Shown here piece by piece: positions 15,161 through 24,147 of a stretch of 51,204 nucleotides of DNA. The stretch lies in the NCBI RefSeq assembly GCF_964222135.1, contig NZ_CAXQBR010000086.1, positions 1 through 51,204 on the forward strand. Reading direction: 5' to 3'. Positions within the stretch are counted from its first letter, which is position 1; every line of letters starts with the position of its first letter. A model generated the notes under the pieces. The model searched no databases. It worked only from the letters and a program-made list of their open reading frames with translations, and was not told where the DNA came from. The position numbers were made by a program, and so were the translations under genes. Origin of the DNA: Euzebya sp. (lineage in GTDB: Bacteria; Actinomycetota; Nitriliruptoria; Euzebyales; Euzebyaceae).

Positions 15161-15179
15161 AACCGTATGGTGTACGGTT
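15161..15179 (+). promoter_or_regulatory. TetR-type operator before the DrrAB-like genes
   Basis: AACCGTATGGTGTACGGTT: seven-base arms AACCGTA and TACGGTT are perfect complements around TGGTG. The form matches operators commonly bound by TetR-family repressors. A -10-like TATGGT lies inside it (15165-15170), so binding would block the promoter. No TetR gene is adjacent; the nearest one in the window is at 45968-46615 and has a different palindrome. Confidence 0.65.
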
Positions 15180-15214
15180 CCCTGCCGTGTCGGCAGGGGG
15201 TGGAGGAGGTGGTG

Positions 15215-16189
15215 ATGGCAGGAACGGCGATCGAGGCGTCGGGGCTGGTCAAGACCTACGGCGAGACCGAGGCGCTGTGCGGCCTGGACCTGTCGGTCCC
15301 CCGGGGGAGCGTCCTCGGGCTGCTGGGACCGAACGGGGCCGGCAAGACGACGGCGGTGCGGATCCTGGCCACGCTGCAGCCCGCCACAGCGGGCACGGCC
15401 CGCGTGGCCGGCTTCGACGTCGCCGCGCAGCCGGCAGAGGTCCGCAAGCGGATCGGCCTCACCGGGCAGTACGCCGCGGTGGACGAGCACCTCACCGGGG
15501 CGGAGAACCTCACGATGATCGGGCGGCTCAACGGCCTGGCGAAGGCCGATGCCCGCACCCGTGCCCGGCAGCTGCTGGCCCGGTTCGGGCTGACGGAGGC
15601 CGGCGGCCGCCCGTCCCGGACCTACTCGGGTGGCATGCGCCGTCGCCTGGACCTGGCAGCGTCCCTGGTCGCCCGGCCGGACGTGCTGTTCCTCGACGAG
15701 CCGACGACCGGCCTGGACCCCGCCAGCCGCCGGTCGTTGTGGTCGGTGATCGGTGAGATCGTCGCGGACGGGACCACCCTCCTCCTCACCACGCAGTACC
15801 TGGAGGAGGCCGACGCCCTGGCCGACGAGATCCTCGTGATCGACCGCGGTCGGGCGATCGCGCAGGGCACCGCGCGCCAGCTGAAGGACCAGGTCGGCGG
15901 TGAGCGGATCGAGTTCACCGTGCTCGACCCCGCCCGCACCGAGGAGGCGCACCGCCTGGTGGCACCGTTCGCCGCAGGCGAGGTCAGCGCAGACGCCGAC
16001 CGGGGGACGATCAGCTTCCCGGTGGACGCCGACGACGACCACCTGGTCGACACCGTCCGGGTGCTCGACGACGCGGGGATCCGCCTGGACGAGCTCTCCC
16101 TCCGCCGGGCCAGCCTGGACGACGTGTTCCTCAGCCTGACCGGCCGGACCGCCGAGGGCTCGGCTGCGGAGATGGAGGCGGCCCGGTGA
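15215..16189 (+). CDS. DrrA-like ABC transporter ATP-binding protein
   Basis: A 324-residue ATPase of the daunorubicin-resistance (DrrA/CcmA-like) group: Walker A GPNGAGKTT (38-46), signature YSGGMRRRLDLA (137-148), Walker [14 protein letters not shown] (157-169), then TQYLEEAD and a C-terminal domain (about 225-320) with the LDDVFLSLTG motif of this exporter family. It energises export of drugs or other hydrophobic compounds with the permease encoded next. The ATG at 15215 has GGAGGAGGTG just upstream. Transcription is probably controlled by the palindromic operator 35 bases before the start. Confidence 0.92.
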   Translation: MAGTAIEASGLVKTYGETEALCGLDLSVPRGSVLGLLGPNGAGKTTAVRILATLQPATAGTARVAGFDVAAQPAEVRKRIGLTGQYAAVDEHLTGAENLTMIGRLNGLAKADARTRARQLLARFGLTEAGGRPSRTYSGGMRRRLDLAASLVARPDVLFLDEPTTGLDPASRRSLWSVIGEIVADGTTLLLTTQYLEEADALADEILVIDRGRAIAQGTARQLKDQVGGERIEFTVLDPARTEEAHRLVAPFAAGEVSADADRGTISFPVDADDDHLVDTVRVLDDAGIRLDELSLRRASLDDVFLSLTGRTAEGSAAEMEAAR

Positions 16190-16259
16190 GCGCGAGCCTG
16201 CGAGCGGTCGGCGGACCGGCCGGGGGGCGACCTCGGCGCGTCAGCGCGGAGGTCGGGCG

Positions 16260-17108
16260 GTGAGCGTCCCCACCGCCATCCCCGCCCCGACGATCCCGCG
16301 GGAGGGTCTCCGCGCCGCGCTCCACGACTCGGTCGTGCTGATGGGGCGCAACCTGCGGCGCTACCAGCGCCAGCCGCAGATCGCGGTGTTCATCTTCATC
16401 CAGCCAGTCATGTTTGTCCTGCTGTTCCGCTACGTGTTCGGCGGGTCCATCCCCACCCCTGGCGTCGACTACGTCCAGTACCTGATGCCCGGCATCATCG
16501 TGCAGTCGGTGACCTTCGCGACGGTCGGCACGGCCATCGGCATCGCCGAGGACCTGAAGGCCGGCATCATCGACCGCTTCCGGTCCCTCCCGATGGCGCG
16601 GGCGGCCGTGCTGGCCGGCCGGGTCCTGTCCGACGCGTTCGTGAACCTGCTGTCGTTGCTGGTGATGCTCGCCGTCGCCTACGTGGTCGGCTTCCGGATC
16701 ACCACGTCGGTCGTCCAGGCAGTCGCCGCCCTGGGGCTGATCGCCGCGTTCAGCTTCGCGTTCGCGTGGATCGCCGCCTTCATCGGGTTGGCGCTGAAGG
16801 AGCCCGAGGCGGTGCAGGGGGCGGGCTTCGTCTGGCTGTTCCCGCTCGCGTTCGCGTCCAGCGTGTTCGTCGTCCCCGCGACGATGCCCGGCTGGCTCAC
16901 CGCGTTCGCGACGCAGAACCCCCTCTCGCGCGTGGCCGACGCCGTCCGGTCCCTGACCGTCGGCGGCCACCCCTGCGGCACCTCGGCCGACGCGATCGAC
17001 TTCTGCACCGGCGTGCAGACGAACCTCCTGTGGGGGCTCGGGTGGGCGGTCGTCATCGTGGTCGTGTTCCTGCCCCTCGCGGCGCGCATGTGGCAGCGGC
17101 TCGAGTGA
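16260..17108 (+). CDS. DrrB-like ABC-2 type permease
   Basis: A 282-residue ABC-2 membrane protein with about six helices. It shows the family pattern RNLRRYQRQPQIAVFIFIQPVMFVLLFRYVFGG (about 29-61; key R-x-P and Q-P), YLMPGIIVQSVTF, the D-R-F-R-S-L-P-M sequence near residue 100 and ATQNPLSRVADAVRSL towards the end. It pairs with the preceding ATPase as an exporter. The GTG start has only a weak GGAGGTCGG purine run in front, and 70 bases separate it from the ATPase gene. Confidence 0.92.
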   Translation: MSVPTAIPAPTIPREGLRAALHDSVVLMGRNLRRYQRQPQIAVFIFIQPVMFVLLFRYVFGGSIPTPGVDYVQYLMPGIIVQSVTFATVGTAIGIAEDLKAGIIDRFRSLPMARAAVLAGRVLSDAFVNLLSLLVMLAVAYVVGFRITTSVVQAVAALGLIAAFSFAFAWIAAFIGLALKEPEAVQGAGFVWLFPLAFASSVFVVPATMPGWLTAFATQNPLSRVADAVRSLTVGGHPCGTSADAIDFCTGVQTNLLWGLGWAVVIVVVFLPLAARMWQRLE

Positions 17109-17122
17109 CCTGCCCGCGGCGC

Positions 17123-17128
17123 TAGTCT
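17123..17128 (+). promoter_or_regulatory. Leaderless-type -10 (TAGTCT)
   Basis: TAGTCT lies six bases before the GTG of the kinase gene, and no ribosome-binding site is seen. A TANNNT hexamer at this distance implies that transcription begins at or next to the start codon. Confidence 0.5.
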
Positions 17129-17134
17129 GACCGC

Positions 17135-18019
17135 GTGCTGGGACCGGTCGGGGACGTGGACGAGGGCGTGCCGGTGCTCGAGGAGTTCACCGACCTCGTC
17201 GAGCTCGGCTCCGGCGGCTTCGGCACCGTCTACCGGGCCTGGCACGACGAGCTGCAGCGCGCCGTCGCCATCAAGGTGCTCAGCCGCGCCTGGGACCCCG
17301 CGGGGGCAGCCGCTCGGTTCGCCCGGGAGGCCGCGGCGATGGGCCGGTTGTCCGGGCACCCGAACGTGGTGGTCGTCCACGACATGGTCTCCGCCGCGGA
17401 CGGTCGCACCTGCCTGGTGATGCCGTTGCTCGAGGGCGGCTCCCTCGGGGATCGGATCGCGGCGACCGGGGCCCAGCCCTGGCCGAACGCGATCGAGGTC
17501 GGGGTGGAGATCGCCGGGGCCCTGCAGACCGCCCACGACGAGGGGATCCTCCACCGCGACCTCAAGCCGGACAACGTCATCTTCGACCGCTACGGGCGGC
17601 CGATGCCCGCCGACTTCGGCATCGCACACCTGGTGGACGGCGTCGACCAGACGAGCCCGGGGATGGTGATGGCGACGGTGGCCTACGCGCCGCCGGAGGC
17701 GTTCGACGGCGCTGAGCCGGCCCCGACCGCCGACGTCTACGGCCTCGCGGCCACGCTCGTCGCGGCGATCCGTGGGTGCGCGGCCTTCTGCGACGACGAC
17801 CCAGGGTTCAGCACCCTCATGCGCCGTCTGGCGGAGGAGCCGCCGCCGGACCTGGTCGGGACCGGAGTGCCCCGGGCGATCGCCGACGTCCTGCACGCCG
17901 CGATGGCCAAGGACCCCACTGAACGGCCGCCGACGCCGCAGGCCCTCGCGCGCCTGCTGCAGGCAGGCCAGCACGCGGCGGGGCTGGCGGTCACGCACCT
18001 GCCGTACGCGCCGCGCTGA
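17135..18019 (+). CDS. Soluble serine/threonine protein kinase
   Basis: A 294-residue kinase made of the catalytic domain alone: glycine loop GSGGFGTVY (25-33), AIKVL with Lys47, HRDLKPDN with Asp142 and Asn147, DFG at 160-162, and APPEAF in place of APE. All catalytic residues are present. There is no transmembrane helix or sensor domain, unlike PknB-type kinases. It is apparently translated from a leaderless transcript. The next gene, 102 bases on, encodes a lipoprotein with its own leaderless promoter; a functional link is only suggested by position. Confidence 0.9.
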   Translation: MLGPVGDVDEGVPVLEEFTDLVELGSGGFGTVYRAWHDELQRAVAIKVLSRAWDPAGAAARFAREAAAMGRLSGHPNVVVVHDMVSAADGRTCLVMPLLEGGSLGDRIAATGAQPWPNAIEVGVEIAGALQTAHDEGILHRDLKPDNVIFDRYGRPMPADFGIAHLVDGVDQTSPGMVMATVAYAPPEAFDGAEPAPTADVYGLAATLVAAIRGCAAFCDDDPGFSTLMRRLAEEPPPDLVGTGVPRAIADVLHAAMAKDPTERPPTPQALARLLQAGQHAAGLAVTHLPYAPR

Positions 18020-18035
18020 GCGGCCCGCAGACAGG

Positions 18036-18078
18036 CCCGGCTGACCGGCCTGGCCGACCGGCCTGGCCGACCGGCCGT
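18036..18078. repeat. Short tandem repeat of CCGGCCTGGCCGA-type units
   Basis: Between the kinase and the lipoprotein gene the sequence repeats a roughly 13-base unit (GACCGGCCTGGCC) two to three times, giving overlapping GGCC palindromes. It may act as a terminator for the kinase transcript or be simple repeat expansion. Confidence 0.5.
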
Positions 18079-18109
18079 GCGGCGTTCGCCGCCCCACGCG
18101 ACGAACGGC

Positions 18110-18115
18110 TAGCGT
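18110..18115 (+). promoter_or_regulatory. Leaderless-type -10 (TAGCGT)
   Basis: TAGCGT is six bases before the GTG of the lipoprotein gene, with no ribosome-binding site between. It matches the arrangement seen before the kinase gene. Confidence 0.5.
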
Positions 18116-18121
18116 CTCGGC

Positions 18122-19228
18122 GTGCACGTGCCCTCACCCGCAGTCACCCTCGTCGCGCTCACGCTGGCCGTCGTCCTCGCCGCCTGCGGGGGCGGGTCCG
18201 ACGACATCGCCGACGAGGGGTCCCCGTCCGCGCCGCCGCCCGCCACGTCAGCGGCACCCACCGCGGCAGCGCCGTCCGAGACGGTCACCGCTGACGGCAC
18301 GCCCAGCGCCGGGGGAGGGGAGCTGCGGCCCGCCTCGCCGTCGACATCCGGGCCCTCGACATCCGGGCCCTCGACACCCGCGCCCTCGACACCCGCGCCC
18401 TCGACCGAGGCCGCCGGCGGGCAGGGGGAGGCGGGGATCCTGCTGCCGGCCGAGGAGTCGCAGTCGACGGAGGAGAAGGATCCCACCACCGGCCTGACGC
18501 TCACCTTCGCCCTCGACTTCGTGGACCTCACCGGATCGCAGCAGCGCATCCCGCCCCAGGAGCTGCCCGCTGACTCGATCGTGCTCGAGGAGCACTTCGA
18601 GGACCGCGACGCCGCCGTGCTGCGGCCGTTCTCGGACCCGCCGGCGGAAGGCCTCTTCGGGAACTTCGACGACGTCTTCTTCTACGACATGGTCGTCGGG
18701 CAGCCGGACTCCATCGTCACCAGCCCGATCACCGGGGTCCCGGCCAGCGACCTGGTCGACGTCGGCCTCATCACGGCCAGCTTCTCGACGAACTTCCAGG
18801 GCGCGGAGGACGTCAGCAGCGGGCTCTTCTGCTGGGGCGGCGCCGGCAAGGGCCTCAGCGCCGCCGACCAGAGCCGCTACGAGCTGCGCGTGCAACCCGA
18901 CCGGCGCCTGGTCGTCGACCGGATCAACGCCGGCGGCCAGATCAGCGCCCGGTTGCTGGAGCTCGAGCTCGCCCGCCCGCCGGACACCGCCACGTTCGCC
19001 CGTCTGCTGTGCCGCCGCGGCGACGGCGGCGAGGTGCAGATCGGCGCCGGCTGGACCCAGGGGGACGAGGGTGAGTCCGCGTGGGTCGCCGACCCCGACC
19101 CGCTGCCGGCGGGCGGCTCGGCCGGCATCCTCATGCGCTCCGGGGAGAACCCCACGTCGGCGGACACGTTCATCAGCTTCGTCCAGCTGCTGATCTTCGA
19201 CGCGACCGCGATCGACTTCGGCGCCTGA
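18122..19228 (+). CDS. Predicted lipoprotein of unknown function
   Basis: A 368-residue protein with a lipoprotein signal peptide (hydrophobic stretch 8-20, lipobox VLAAC with Cys22). A long disordered Ser/Thr/Pro/Ala linker follows, with a repeated PSTSG / PSTPA unit four to five times around residues 72-97. The folded C-terminal domain is about residues 120-368. I do not recognise that domain. It has two cysteines (about 239 and 297), aromatic-rich strands (NFDDVFFYDMVVGQPDS) and FISFVQLLIFDATAIDFGA at the end, and looks beta-rich like a ligand-binding or glycan-binding fold. Its stop and the stop of the convergent gene lie in one small hairpin. Confidence 0.8.
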   Translation: MHVPSPAVTLVALTLAVVLAACGGGSDDIADEGSPSAPPPATSAAPTAAAPSETVTADGTPSAGGGELRPASPSTSGPSTSGPSTPAPSTPAPSTEAAGGQGEAGILLPAEESQSTEEKDPTTGLTLTFALDFVDLTGSQQRIPPQELPADSIVLEEHFEDRDAAVLRPFSDPPAEGLFGNFDDVFFYDMVVGQPDSIVTSPITGVPASDLVDVGLITASFSTNFQGAEDVSSGLFCWGGAGKGLSAADQSRYELRVQPDRRLVVDRINAGGQISARLLELELARPPDTATFARLLCRRGDGGEVQIGAGWTQGDEGESAWVADPDPLPAGGSAGILMRSGENPTSADTFISFVQLLIFDATAIDFGA

Positions 19229-19238
19229 CGCTCAGGCG
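19222..19238. terminator. Symmetric hairpin holding two convergent stop codons
   Basis: CGCCTGA and TCAGGCG pair around CGC. The TGA of the plus-strand lipoprotein gene and the TCA (TGA on the other strand) of the minus-strand gene are the inner bases of the stem. It may act as a compact bidirectional terminator. Confidence 0.4.
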
Positions 19239-20257
19239 GACCACCGGACGGAGATCGCGCCGGCGTCCGGGAGCGGCAGCGCGGCCGCAGCCGCACCGGT
19301 CGCCTCGCGCTCGGCGTCGGTGAGCGGCCGCCACGGCTCCACGTCCAAGGTGGTCCGCGCCCGCCGCCAGGTCCCGGCCACCCGTCCGTCCACCAGGAGC
19401 GCCCCCGGCCACACCCGCGGCGTCCACAGCCGGTCCCTGAGCGCGGGGTCGTCGACCAGCAGCTCGCGGTCGGCGCCGTGCAGCAGCCAGTGGGCGTCGC
19501 CGCTCGGCAGGAGCCGGACGCCGTCGACCTCCCCGTCAGCCGGAGCCCGCAGCGACGCCTCGTCCGCGGCGAGGGCCCACCCCTCCCCGATGGGGGTGGT
19601 GACGCGCACGAGGTCGGGCGACAGCTCGCCGAACGTGGTGCGGGCCTGGCGGACGCCGACGGCGGCCCACCGCCCGAACCGCTCGGGCGGGGTGGGGCCG
19701 TAGACGTGCAGGTACCGACGGACGAGCTCGTGGCGGGCCTCCCGCTCGTCACCCTCCGGCGGTGGCGCGAGCCGCACCGTCGGTTGGCGCGCCCCGTCCC
19801 AGCGGACCAGCAGCGTCCCGGTCGGCGCGGCGTACCGCAGGGCGTTCGGGTCGATGCCGAGAGCCCGGCCGATCGTGGCGAAGGGCACCTCCCCGAGGTC
19901 CTCGAGGACCGACCGGGCCCGCCGCGCGGTGTCCTCGGCGCGGCGGCGGCCCCGGCTGTCGGTCGGCAGCCGGCCGAGGGTGAACACCCAGAGGTCGGCG
20001 GCCGCCACGACGTAGAGGTTGTGGCGCGGACCCCAGATCTGGACGAGGGCGGGATCGTCGAGGACGTCGGCGTCGACATCGGCCAGCCGGGCGTGGAGGG
20101 ACAGCAGGGCGGCGCGCGGCATGCTGTCCTGCGCGCCGGCCCAGGCCGCCCGGCGCAGCCCGTCGGCGGTGCGCGGCAGCCGCCGATCGAGGTGGCCGGC
20201 CCGCAGCCGGTGGCGGCGCACCGCGTCGGCGTCGACCACGAGCGGCGTCCCGTCCAC
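19232..20257 (-). CDS. Winged-helix DNA-binding domain protein (HTH_42 / AlkZ-related)
   Basis: A 341-residue protein of the HTH_42 (DUF1006) family, related to AlkZ/YcaQ interstrand-crosslink DNA glycosylases. Visible blocks are AWAGAQDSMPRAALLSLHARL near the start, IWGPRHNLYVVAAAD (the H-N-L-Y block), YLHVYGPTPPERFGRWA in the middle, and LLVDDPALRDRLWTPRVWPGALLVDGRVAGTWR (key L-W, P-G-x-x-L-V-D-G-x-x-x-G-x-W-R) near the end. AlkZ members use a Q-x-Q or related motif that I cannot place with certainty. The GTG at 20257 is a best guess; starts upstream overlap the divergent AraC gene. Confidence 0.75.
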   Translation of the reverse strand: MDGTPLVVDADAVRRHRLRAGHLDRRLPRTADGLRRAAWAGAQDSMPRAALLSLHARLADVDADVLDDPALVQIWGPRHNLYVVAAADLWVFTLGRLPTDSRGRRRAEDTARRARSVLEDLGEVPFATIGRALGIDPNALRYAAPTGTLLVRWDGARQPTVRLAPPPEGDEREARHELVRRYLHVYGPTPPERFGRWAAVGVRQARTTFGELSPDLVRVTTPIGEGWALAADEASLRAPADGEVDGVRLLPSGDAHWLLHGADRELLVDDPALRDRLWTPRVWPGALLVDGRVAGTWRRARTTLDVEPWRPLTDAEREATGAAAAALPLPDAGAISVRWSA

Positions 20258-20321
20258 GGCCGGGCAGCCTAGCCCTGCCGGCCGCTGTGGGGCAGGCCCA
20301 CGACGTGGCAGGATCGCCGCG

Positions 20322-20780
20322 GTGAGCGACCGACCGACCACGACCCCGCCCCTCGAGGACCTCGCGCGGCTGCGACGCGTGCGCGACCGGATCGACCGGG
20401 ACTACGCCAAGCCGCTCGACGTGGACGCGCTGGCACGCGGGGTGCACATGTCCTCGGGGCACCTGAGCCGCCAGTTCAAGCAGGCCTACGGCGAATCGCC
20501 GTACTCCTACCTCATGACCCGACGCATCGAGCGCGCCATGGCGCTGCTGCGACGTGGCGACCTGAGCGTGACCGAGGTGTGCTTCGCGGTGGGGTACGGC
20601 TCGCTCGGCACGTTCAGCACCCGCTTCACCGAGCTGGTCGGCGTGCCCCCGAGCACCTACCGGGACCGGACCACCCGCGCGGCGGAGGGCATGCCGCCCT
20701 GCGAGGCGAAGCGGGTCACCCGGCCCCTCAGATCGATCAGGAACGGAGAAGCGCCGGCCGCCCCCGCGGACCTACCGTGA
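20322..20780 (+). CDS. AraC-family regulator, DNA-binding domain only
   Basis: A 152-residue protein consisting of the two-helix-turn-helix AraC domain: LARGVHMSSGHLSRQFKQAYGESPYSYLMTRRIERAMALL (named by key S-x-x-H-L-S-R-x-F-K and P-x-x-Y) followed by VTEVCFAVGYGSLGTFSTRFTELVGVPPSTYR. There is no separate ligand domain, as in short SoxS/Rob-like regulators. The GTG start has CAGGAT seven bases ahead and may be leaderless. It is followed at once by a VOC protein gene, a common pairing with a regulator controlling its neighbour. Confidence 0.88.
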   Translation: MSDRPTTTPPLEDLARLRRVRDRIDRDYAKPLDVDALARGVHMSSGHLSRQFKQAYGESPYSYLMTRRIERAMALLRRGDLSVTEVCFAVGYGSLGTFSTRFTELVGVPPSTYRDRTTRAAEGMPPCEAKRVTRPLRSIRNGEAPAAPADLP

Positions 20781-20785
20781 CCGCC

Positions 20786-21196
<411 letters not shown>

Positions 21197-21201
21197 CGCC
21201 C

Positions 21202-23556
21202 GTGCACGTCGCCGACAGCCACGACCTGATCCGCGTCGTCGGGGCGCGCGTCAACAACCTCCGGGACGTCTCGGTCGAGATCCCGAAGCGTCGGCTGACG
21301 GTCTTCACGGGCGTGTCCGGCTCGGGCAAGAGCTCCCTGGTGTTCCACACCATCGCCGCGGAGTCCCAGCGCCTCATCAACGAGACGTACAGCGCCTTCC
21401 TGCAGGGCTTCATGCCGTCGATGGCGCGCCCGGAGGTCGATCTCCTCGACGGGCTCACCACCGCGATCATCGTCGACCAGGAGCGCCTCGGCAGCGACCC
21501 GCGGTCGACCGTCGGCACCGCGACCGACGCGAACGCGCTGCTCCGCATCCTCTTCAGCCGCCTGGGCGACCCGCCGATCGGGTCGCCCCGGGCGTACGCG
21601 TTCAACATCCCGTCGGTCACCGCGGTGGGATCGATCAAGAAGGGGAACAAGAAGGCGGAGACGGCCACCTTCGAGGTCGCCGGGGGGATGTGCCCGCGCT
21701 GCGAGGGGAGGGGGCAGATCTCGGGATTCGACCTGACCCAGCTGTACGACGACGCGAAGTCGCTCAACGAGGGCGCCGTGACCGTCCCCGGCTACAGCAT
21801 GGACGGCTGGTACGGCCGGATCTTCCGGGCCTGCGGGTTCTTCGACCCCGACACGCCGATCCGCGACTTCACCGCCGACGAGCTCGACGCCCTGCTCCAC
21901 AAGGAACCGACCAAGGTCAAGGTCGAGGGGATCAACGTCACCTACACCGGTCTGATCCCGACCATCGAGAAGTCGATGCTGTCGAAGGACCGCGAGGCGA
22001 TGCAGCCCCACATCCGGCGCTTCGTCGACCGCGTGGTGACCTTCACCGACTGCCCCGAGTGCGACGGCACCCGGCTCAGCAAGGCCGCCCGGTCCTCACG
22101 GATCGCCGGGGTCAGCATCGCCGACTGCTGCGCGATGCAGATCAGCGACCTGGCCGAGTGGGTCCGCGGCCTCGACGAGCCCTCCGTCGCGCCGCTGCTC
22201 GAGACGCTCCAGCGCACCCTCGACTCGTTCACCGCCATCGGCCTGGGGTACCTGTCCCTCGACCGGCGCTCGGGCACCCTGTCGGGCGGGGAGTCCCAGC
22301 GCACCAAGATGATCCGCCACCTCGGGTCGGCCCTCACCGACGTCACCTACATCTTCGACGAGCCCACCATCGGGCTGCACCCCCACGACGTGCAGCGGAT
22401 GAACGACCTGCTGCTGCAGCTGCGCGACAAGGGCAACACGGTCCTGGTCGTCGAGCACGAGCCCGAGACGATCGCGATCGCCGACCACGTCATCGACATC
22501 GGGCCCGGTGCGGGGACCGCCGGGGGCACCATCTGCTACGAGGGGTCCGTCGAGGGCCTGCGGGCCAGCGACACCGCGACCGGGCGGCACCTCGACGACC
22601 GGGGCGCCCTCAAGGACGCCGTGCGGACCCCCACCGGCACCCTCGAGATCCGCGGGGCGGACGTCCACAACCTCGTCGACGTCGACGTCGACATCCCCCT
22701 CGGGGTCCTGGTCGTCGTCACCGGCGTCGCCGGGTCGGGGAAGAGCTCGCTGATCCACGCCTCGATCCCACCGGGCGAGGACGTGGTCAGCATCGACCAG
22801 AGCCCGATCCGCGGGTCGCGTCGCAGCTCGCCGGCGACCTACACGGGGCTGCTCGACCCCATCCGCAAGGCCTTCGCGAAGGCCAACGGCGTCAAGGCCT
22901 CGCTGTTCAGCGCCAACTCCGAGGGGGCGTGCGAGGTCTGCAAGGGCAACGGCGTCATCTACACCGACCTGCCCACGATGGCGGCCGTGGCCACGCCGTG
23001 CGAGGAGTGCGAGGGCAAGCGGTTCAAGGCCTCCGTGCTGGACCACCACCTCGACGGCCGGGACATCGCCGAGGTCCTCGCCATGTCGGTCACCGAGGCC
23101 GAGCCGTTCTTCGCCGACGGTGACGCCCGCACGCCGGCTGCGCACCGGATCCTGCGGCGTCTGGCCGACGTCGGGCTCGGCTACCTCCGCCTGGGCCAGC
23201 CGCTCACCACGCTGTCCGGCGGCGAGCGCCAGCGGCTGCGCCTAGCCAGCCAGATGGGGGAGGGGGGCGCGGTCTACGTCCTCGACGAGCCCACCACCGG
23301 GCTGCACCTGGCCGACGTCACCCAACTCCTGGCCTTGCTGGACCGGCTCGTCGACGACGGCCGGTCCGTGATCGTGATCGAGCACAACCAAGCCGTCATG
23401 GCCCACGCGGACTGGATCATCGACCTCGGCCCCGGCGCCGGTCACGACGGCGGGCGGATCGTGTTCGAGGGCACCCCGGCGGACCTGGTCGCCGCCCGGT
23501 CGACGGTGACGGGGGAGCACCTGGCGACATACGTCGGCGAGCCGGCGGTGGCCTAG
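21202..23556 (+). CDS. Short UvrA-like ABC ATPase (UvrA2/drug-resistance type)
   Basis: A 784-residue protein with two ABC ATPase halves. Walker A motifs are GVSGSGKSS (37-45) and a second GVAGSGKSS near residue 511; signatures are LSGGESQR and LSGGERQR, and there are zinc-binding CxxC pairs (CPRC, CPEC, CEVC, CEEC). It is much shorter than the housekeeping UvrA (about 940-960) and appears to lack the UvrB-binding insertion, the form seen in UvrA2 and self-resistance proteins. It may protect DNA from a bound drug rather than run excision repair. It starts with a GTG five bases after the VOC gene, suggesting a small resistance-type operon with AraC and VOC. Confidence 0.88.
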   Translation: MHVADSHDLIRVVGARVNNLRDVSVEIPKRRLTVFTGVSGSGKSSLVFHTIAAESQRLINETYSAFLQGFMPSMARPEVDLLDGLTTAIIVDQERLGSDPRSTVGTATDANALLRILFSRLGDPPIGSPRAYAFNIPSVTAVGSIKKGNKKAETATFEVAGGMCPRCEGRGQISGFDLTQLYDDAKSLNEGAVTVPGYSMDGWYGRIFRACGFFDPDTPIRDFTADELDALLHKEPTKVKVEGINVTYTGLIPTIEKSMLSKDREAMQPHIRRFVDRVVTFTDCPECDGTRLSKAARSSRIAGVSIADCCAMQISDLAEWVRGLDEPSVAPLLETLQRTLDSFTAIGLGYLSLDRRSGTLSGGESQRTKMIRHLGSALTDVTYIFDEPTIGLHPHDVQRMNDLLLQLRDKGNTVLVVEHEPETIAIADHVIDIGPGAGTAGGTICYEGSVEGLRASDTATGRHLDDRGALKDAVRTPTGTLEIRGADVHNLVDVDVDIPLGVLVVVTGVAGSGKSSLIHASIPPGEDVVSIDQSPIRGSRRSSPATYTGLLDPIRKAFAKANGVKASLFSANSEGACEVCKGNGVIYTDLPTMAAVATPCEECEGKRFKASVLDHHLDGRDIAEVLAMSVTEAEPFFADGDARTPAAHRILRRLADVGLGYLRLGQPLTTLSGGERQRLRLASQMGEGGAVYVLDEPTTGLHLADVTQLLALLDRLVDDGRSVIVIEHNQAVMAHADWIIDLGPGAGHDGGRIVFEGTPADLVAARSTVTGEHLATYVGEPAVA

Positions 23557-23559
23557 GGT
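23554..23559 (+). promoter_or_regulatory. Leaderless-type -10 (TAGGGT)
   Basis: TAGGGT includes the UvrA stop codon (TAG) and ends six bases before the ATG of the YdeI-like gene. It gives that gene a possible own promoter. Confidence 0.4.
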
Positions 23560-23565
23560 CGGGGC

Positions 23566-24147
23566 ATGGAGCACCACGCCGACGTCGACGCGTACCTGGC
23601 CGCCAGCGAGCTGTGGCCCGAGGAGGCCCGCGCGCTCTGCGAGGTCCTGCGGGGCTGCGGCCTCGAGGAGACCATCAAGTGGGGCAAGCCCACCTACGTC
23701 CACGACGGCGCGAACGTCCTGATCGTGCAGGAGTTCAAGGACTTCCTGGCCCTCATGTTCACGAAGGGCGCGCTGCTCGACGACCCCGAGGGCGTGCTGC
23801 ACAGCCAGGGCGAGCACACCCGCTCGGCCCTGCGGATGCAGTTCACCTCCGTCGAGGAGGTGACGTCCCGCGCGGCGGTGATCGCGGACTACGTCGACCG
23901 GGCCGTCGCGGTCGAGGACGCCGGCCTCGAGGTCGGCCCCGCACCCGAACCCGACCTGCCCGAGGAGCTGCGCGAGCGGCTGGCGTCGGATCCCGAGCTG
24001 AGCGAGGCGTTCGACGACCTCACCCCTGGCCGCCGGCGCAGCTGGGCGATCCACATCGGCGATGCGAAGAAGCCCGAGACCCGGGTGTCGCGGGTCGACA
24101 AGGCGGTCCCGAGGATCCGCGCGGGCAAGGGCCACAACGAGCGCTGA
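23566..24147 (+). CDS. YdeI/OmpD-associated family protein (DUF1801 plus OmdA)
   Basis: A 193-residue protein. The N-terminal DUF1801-like domain (about 5-115) has ETIKWGKPTYVHDGANVLIVQEFKDFLALMFTKGALL, here key K-W-G-x-P-x-Y and F-K-x-x-x-x-L-x-F-x-K-G. The C-terminal OmdA-like region (about 125-193) has LTPGRRRSWAIHIGDAKKPETRVSRVDKAVPRIRAGKG, key P-G-R-R-R and A-K-x-x-E-T-R. These proteins occur widely; links to bacteriocin or host-peptide tolerance in a few species are not evidence here. It probably shares the operon with the hydrolase gene that starts directly after its stop. Confidence 0.88.
   Translation: MEHHADVDAYLAASELWPEEARALCEVLRGCGLEETIKWGKPTYVHDGANVLIVQEFKDFLALMFTKGALLDDPEGVLHSQGEHTRSALRMQFTSVEEVTSRAAVIADYVDRAVAVEDAGLEVGPAPEPDLPEELRERLASDPELSEAFDDLTPGRRRSWAIHIGDAKKPETRVSRVDKAVPRIRAGKGHNER

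Noticed and set aside
18336-18412. Repeated 12-15-base units (CCCTCGACA-type) considered as an intergenic repeat
   Set aside because: They lie inside the lipoprotein gene and encode its PST-rich linker.
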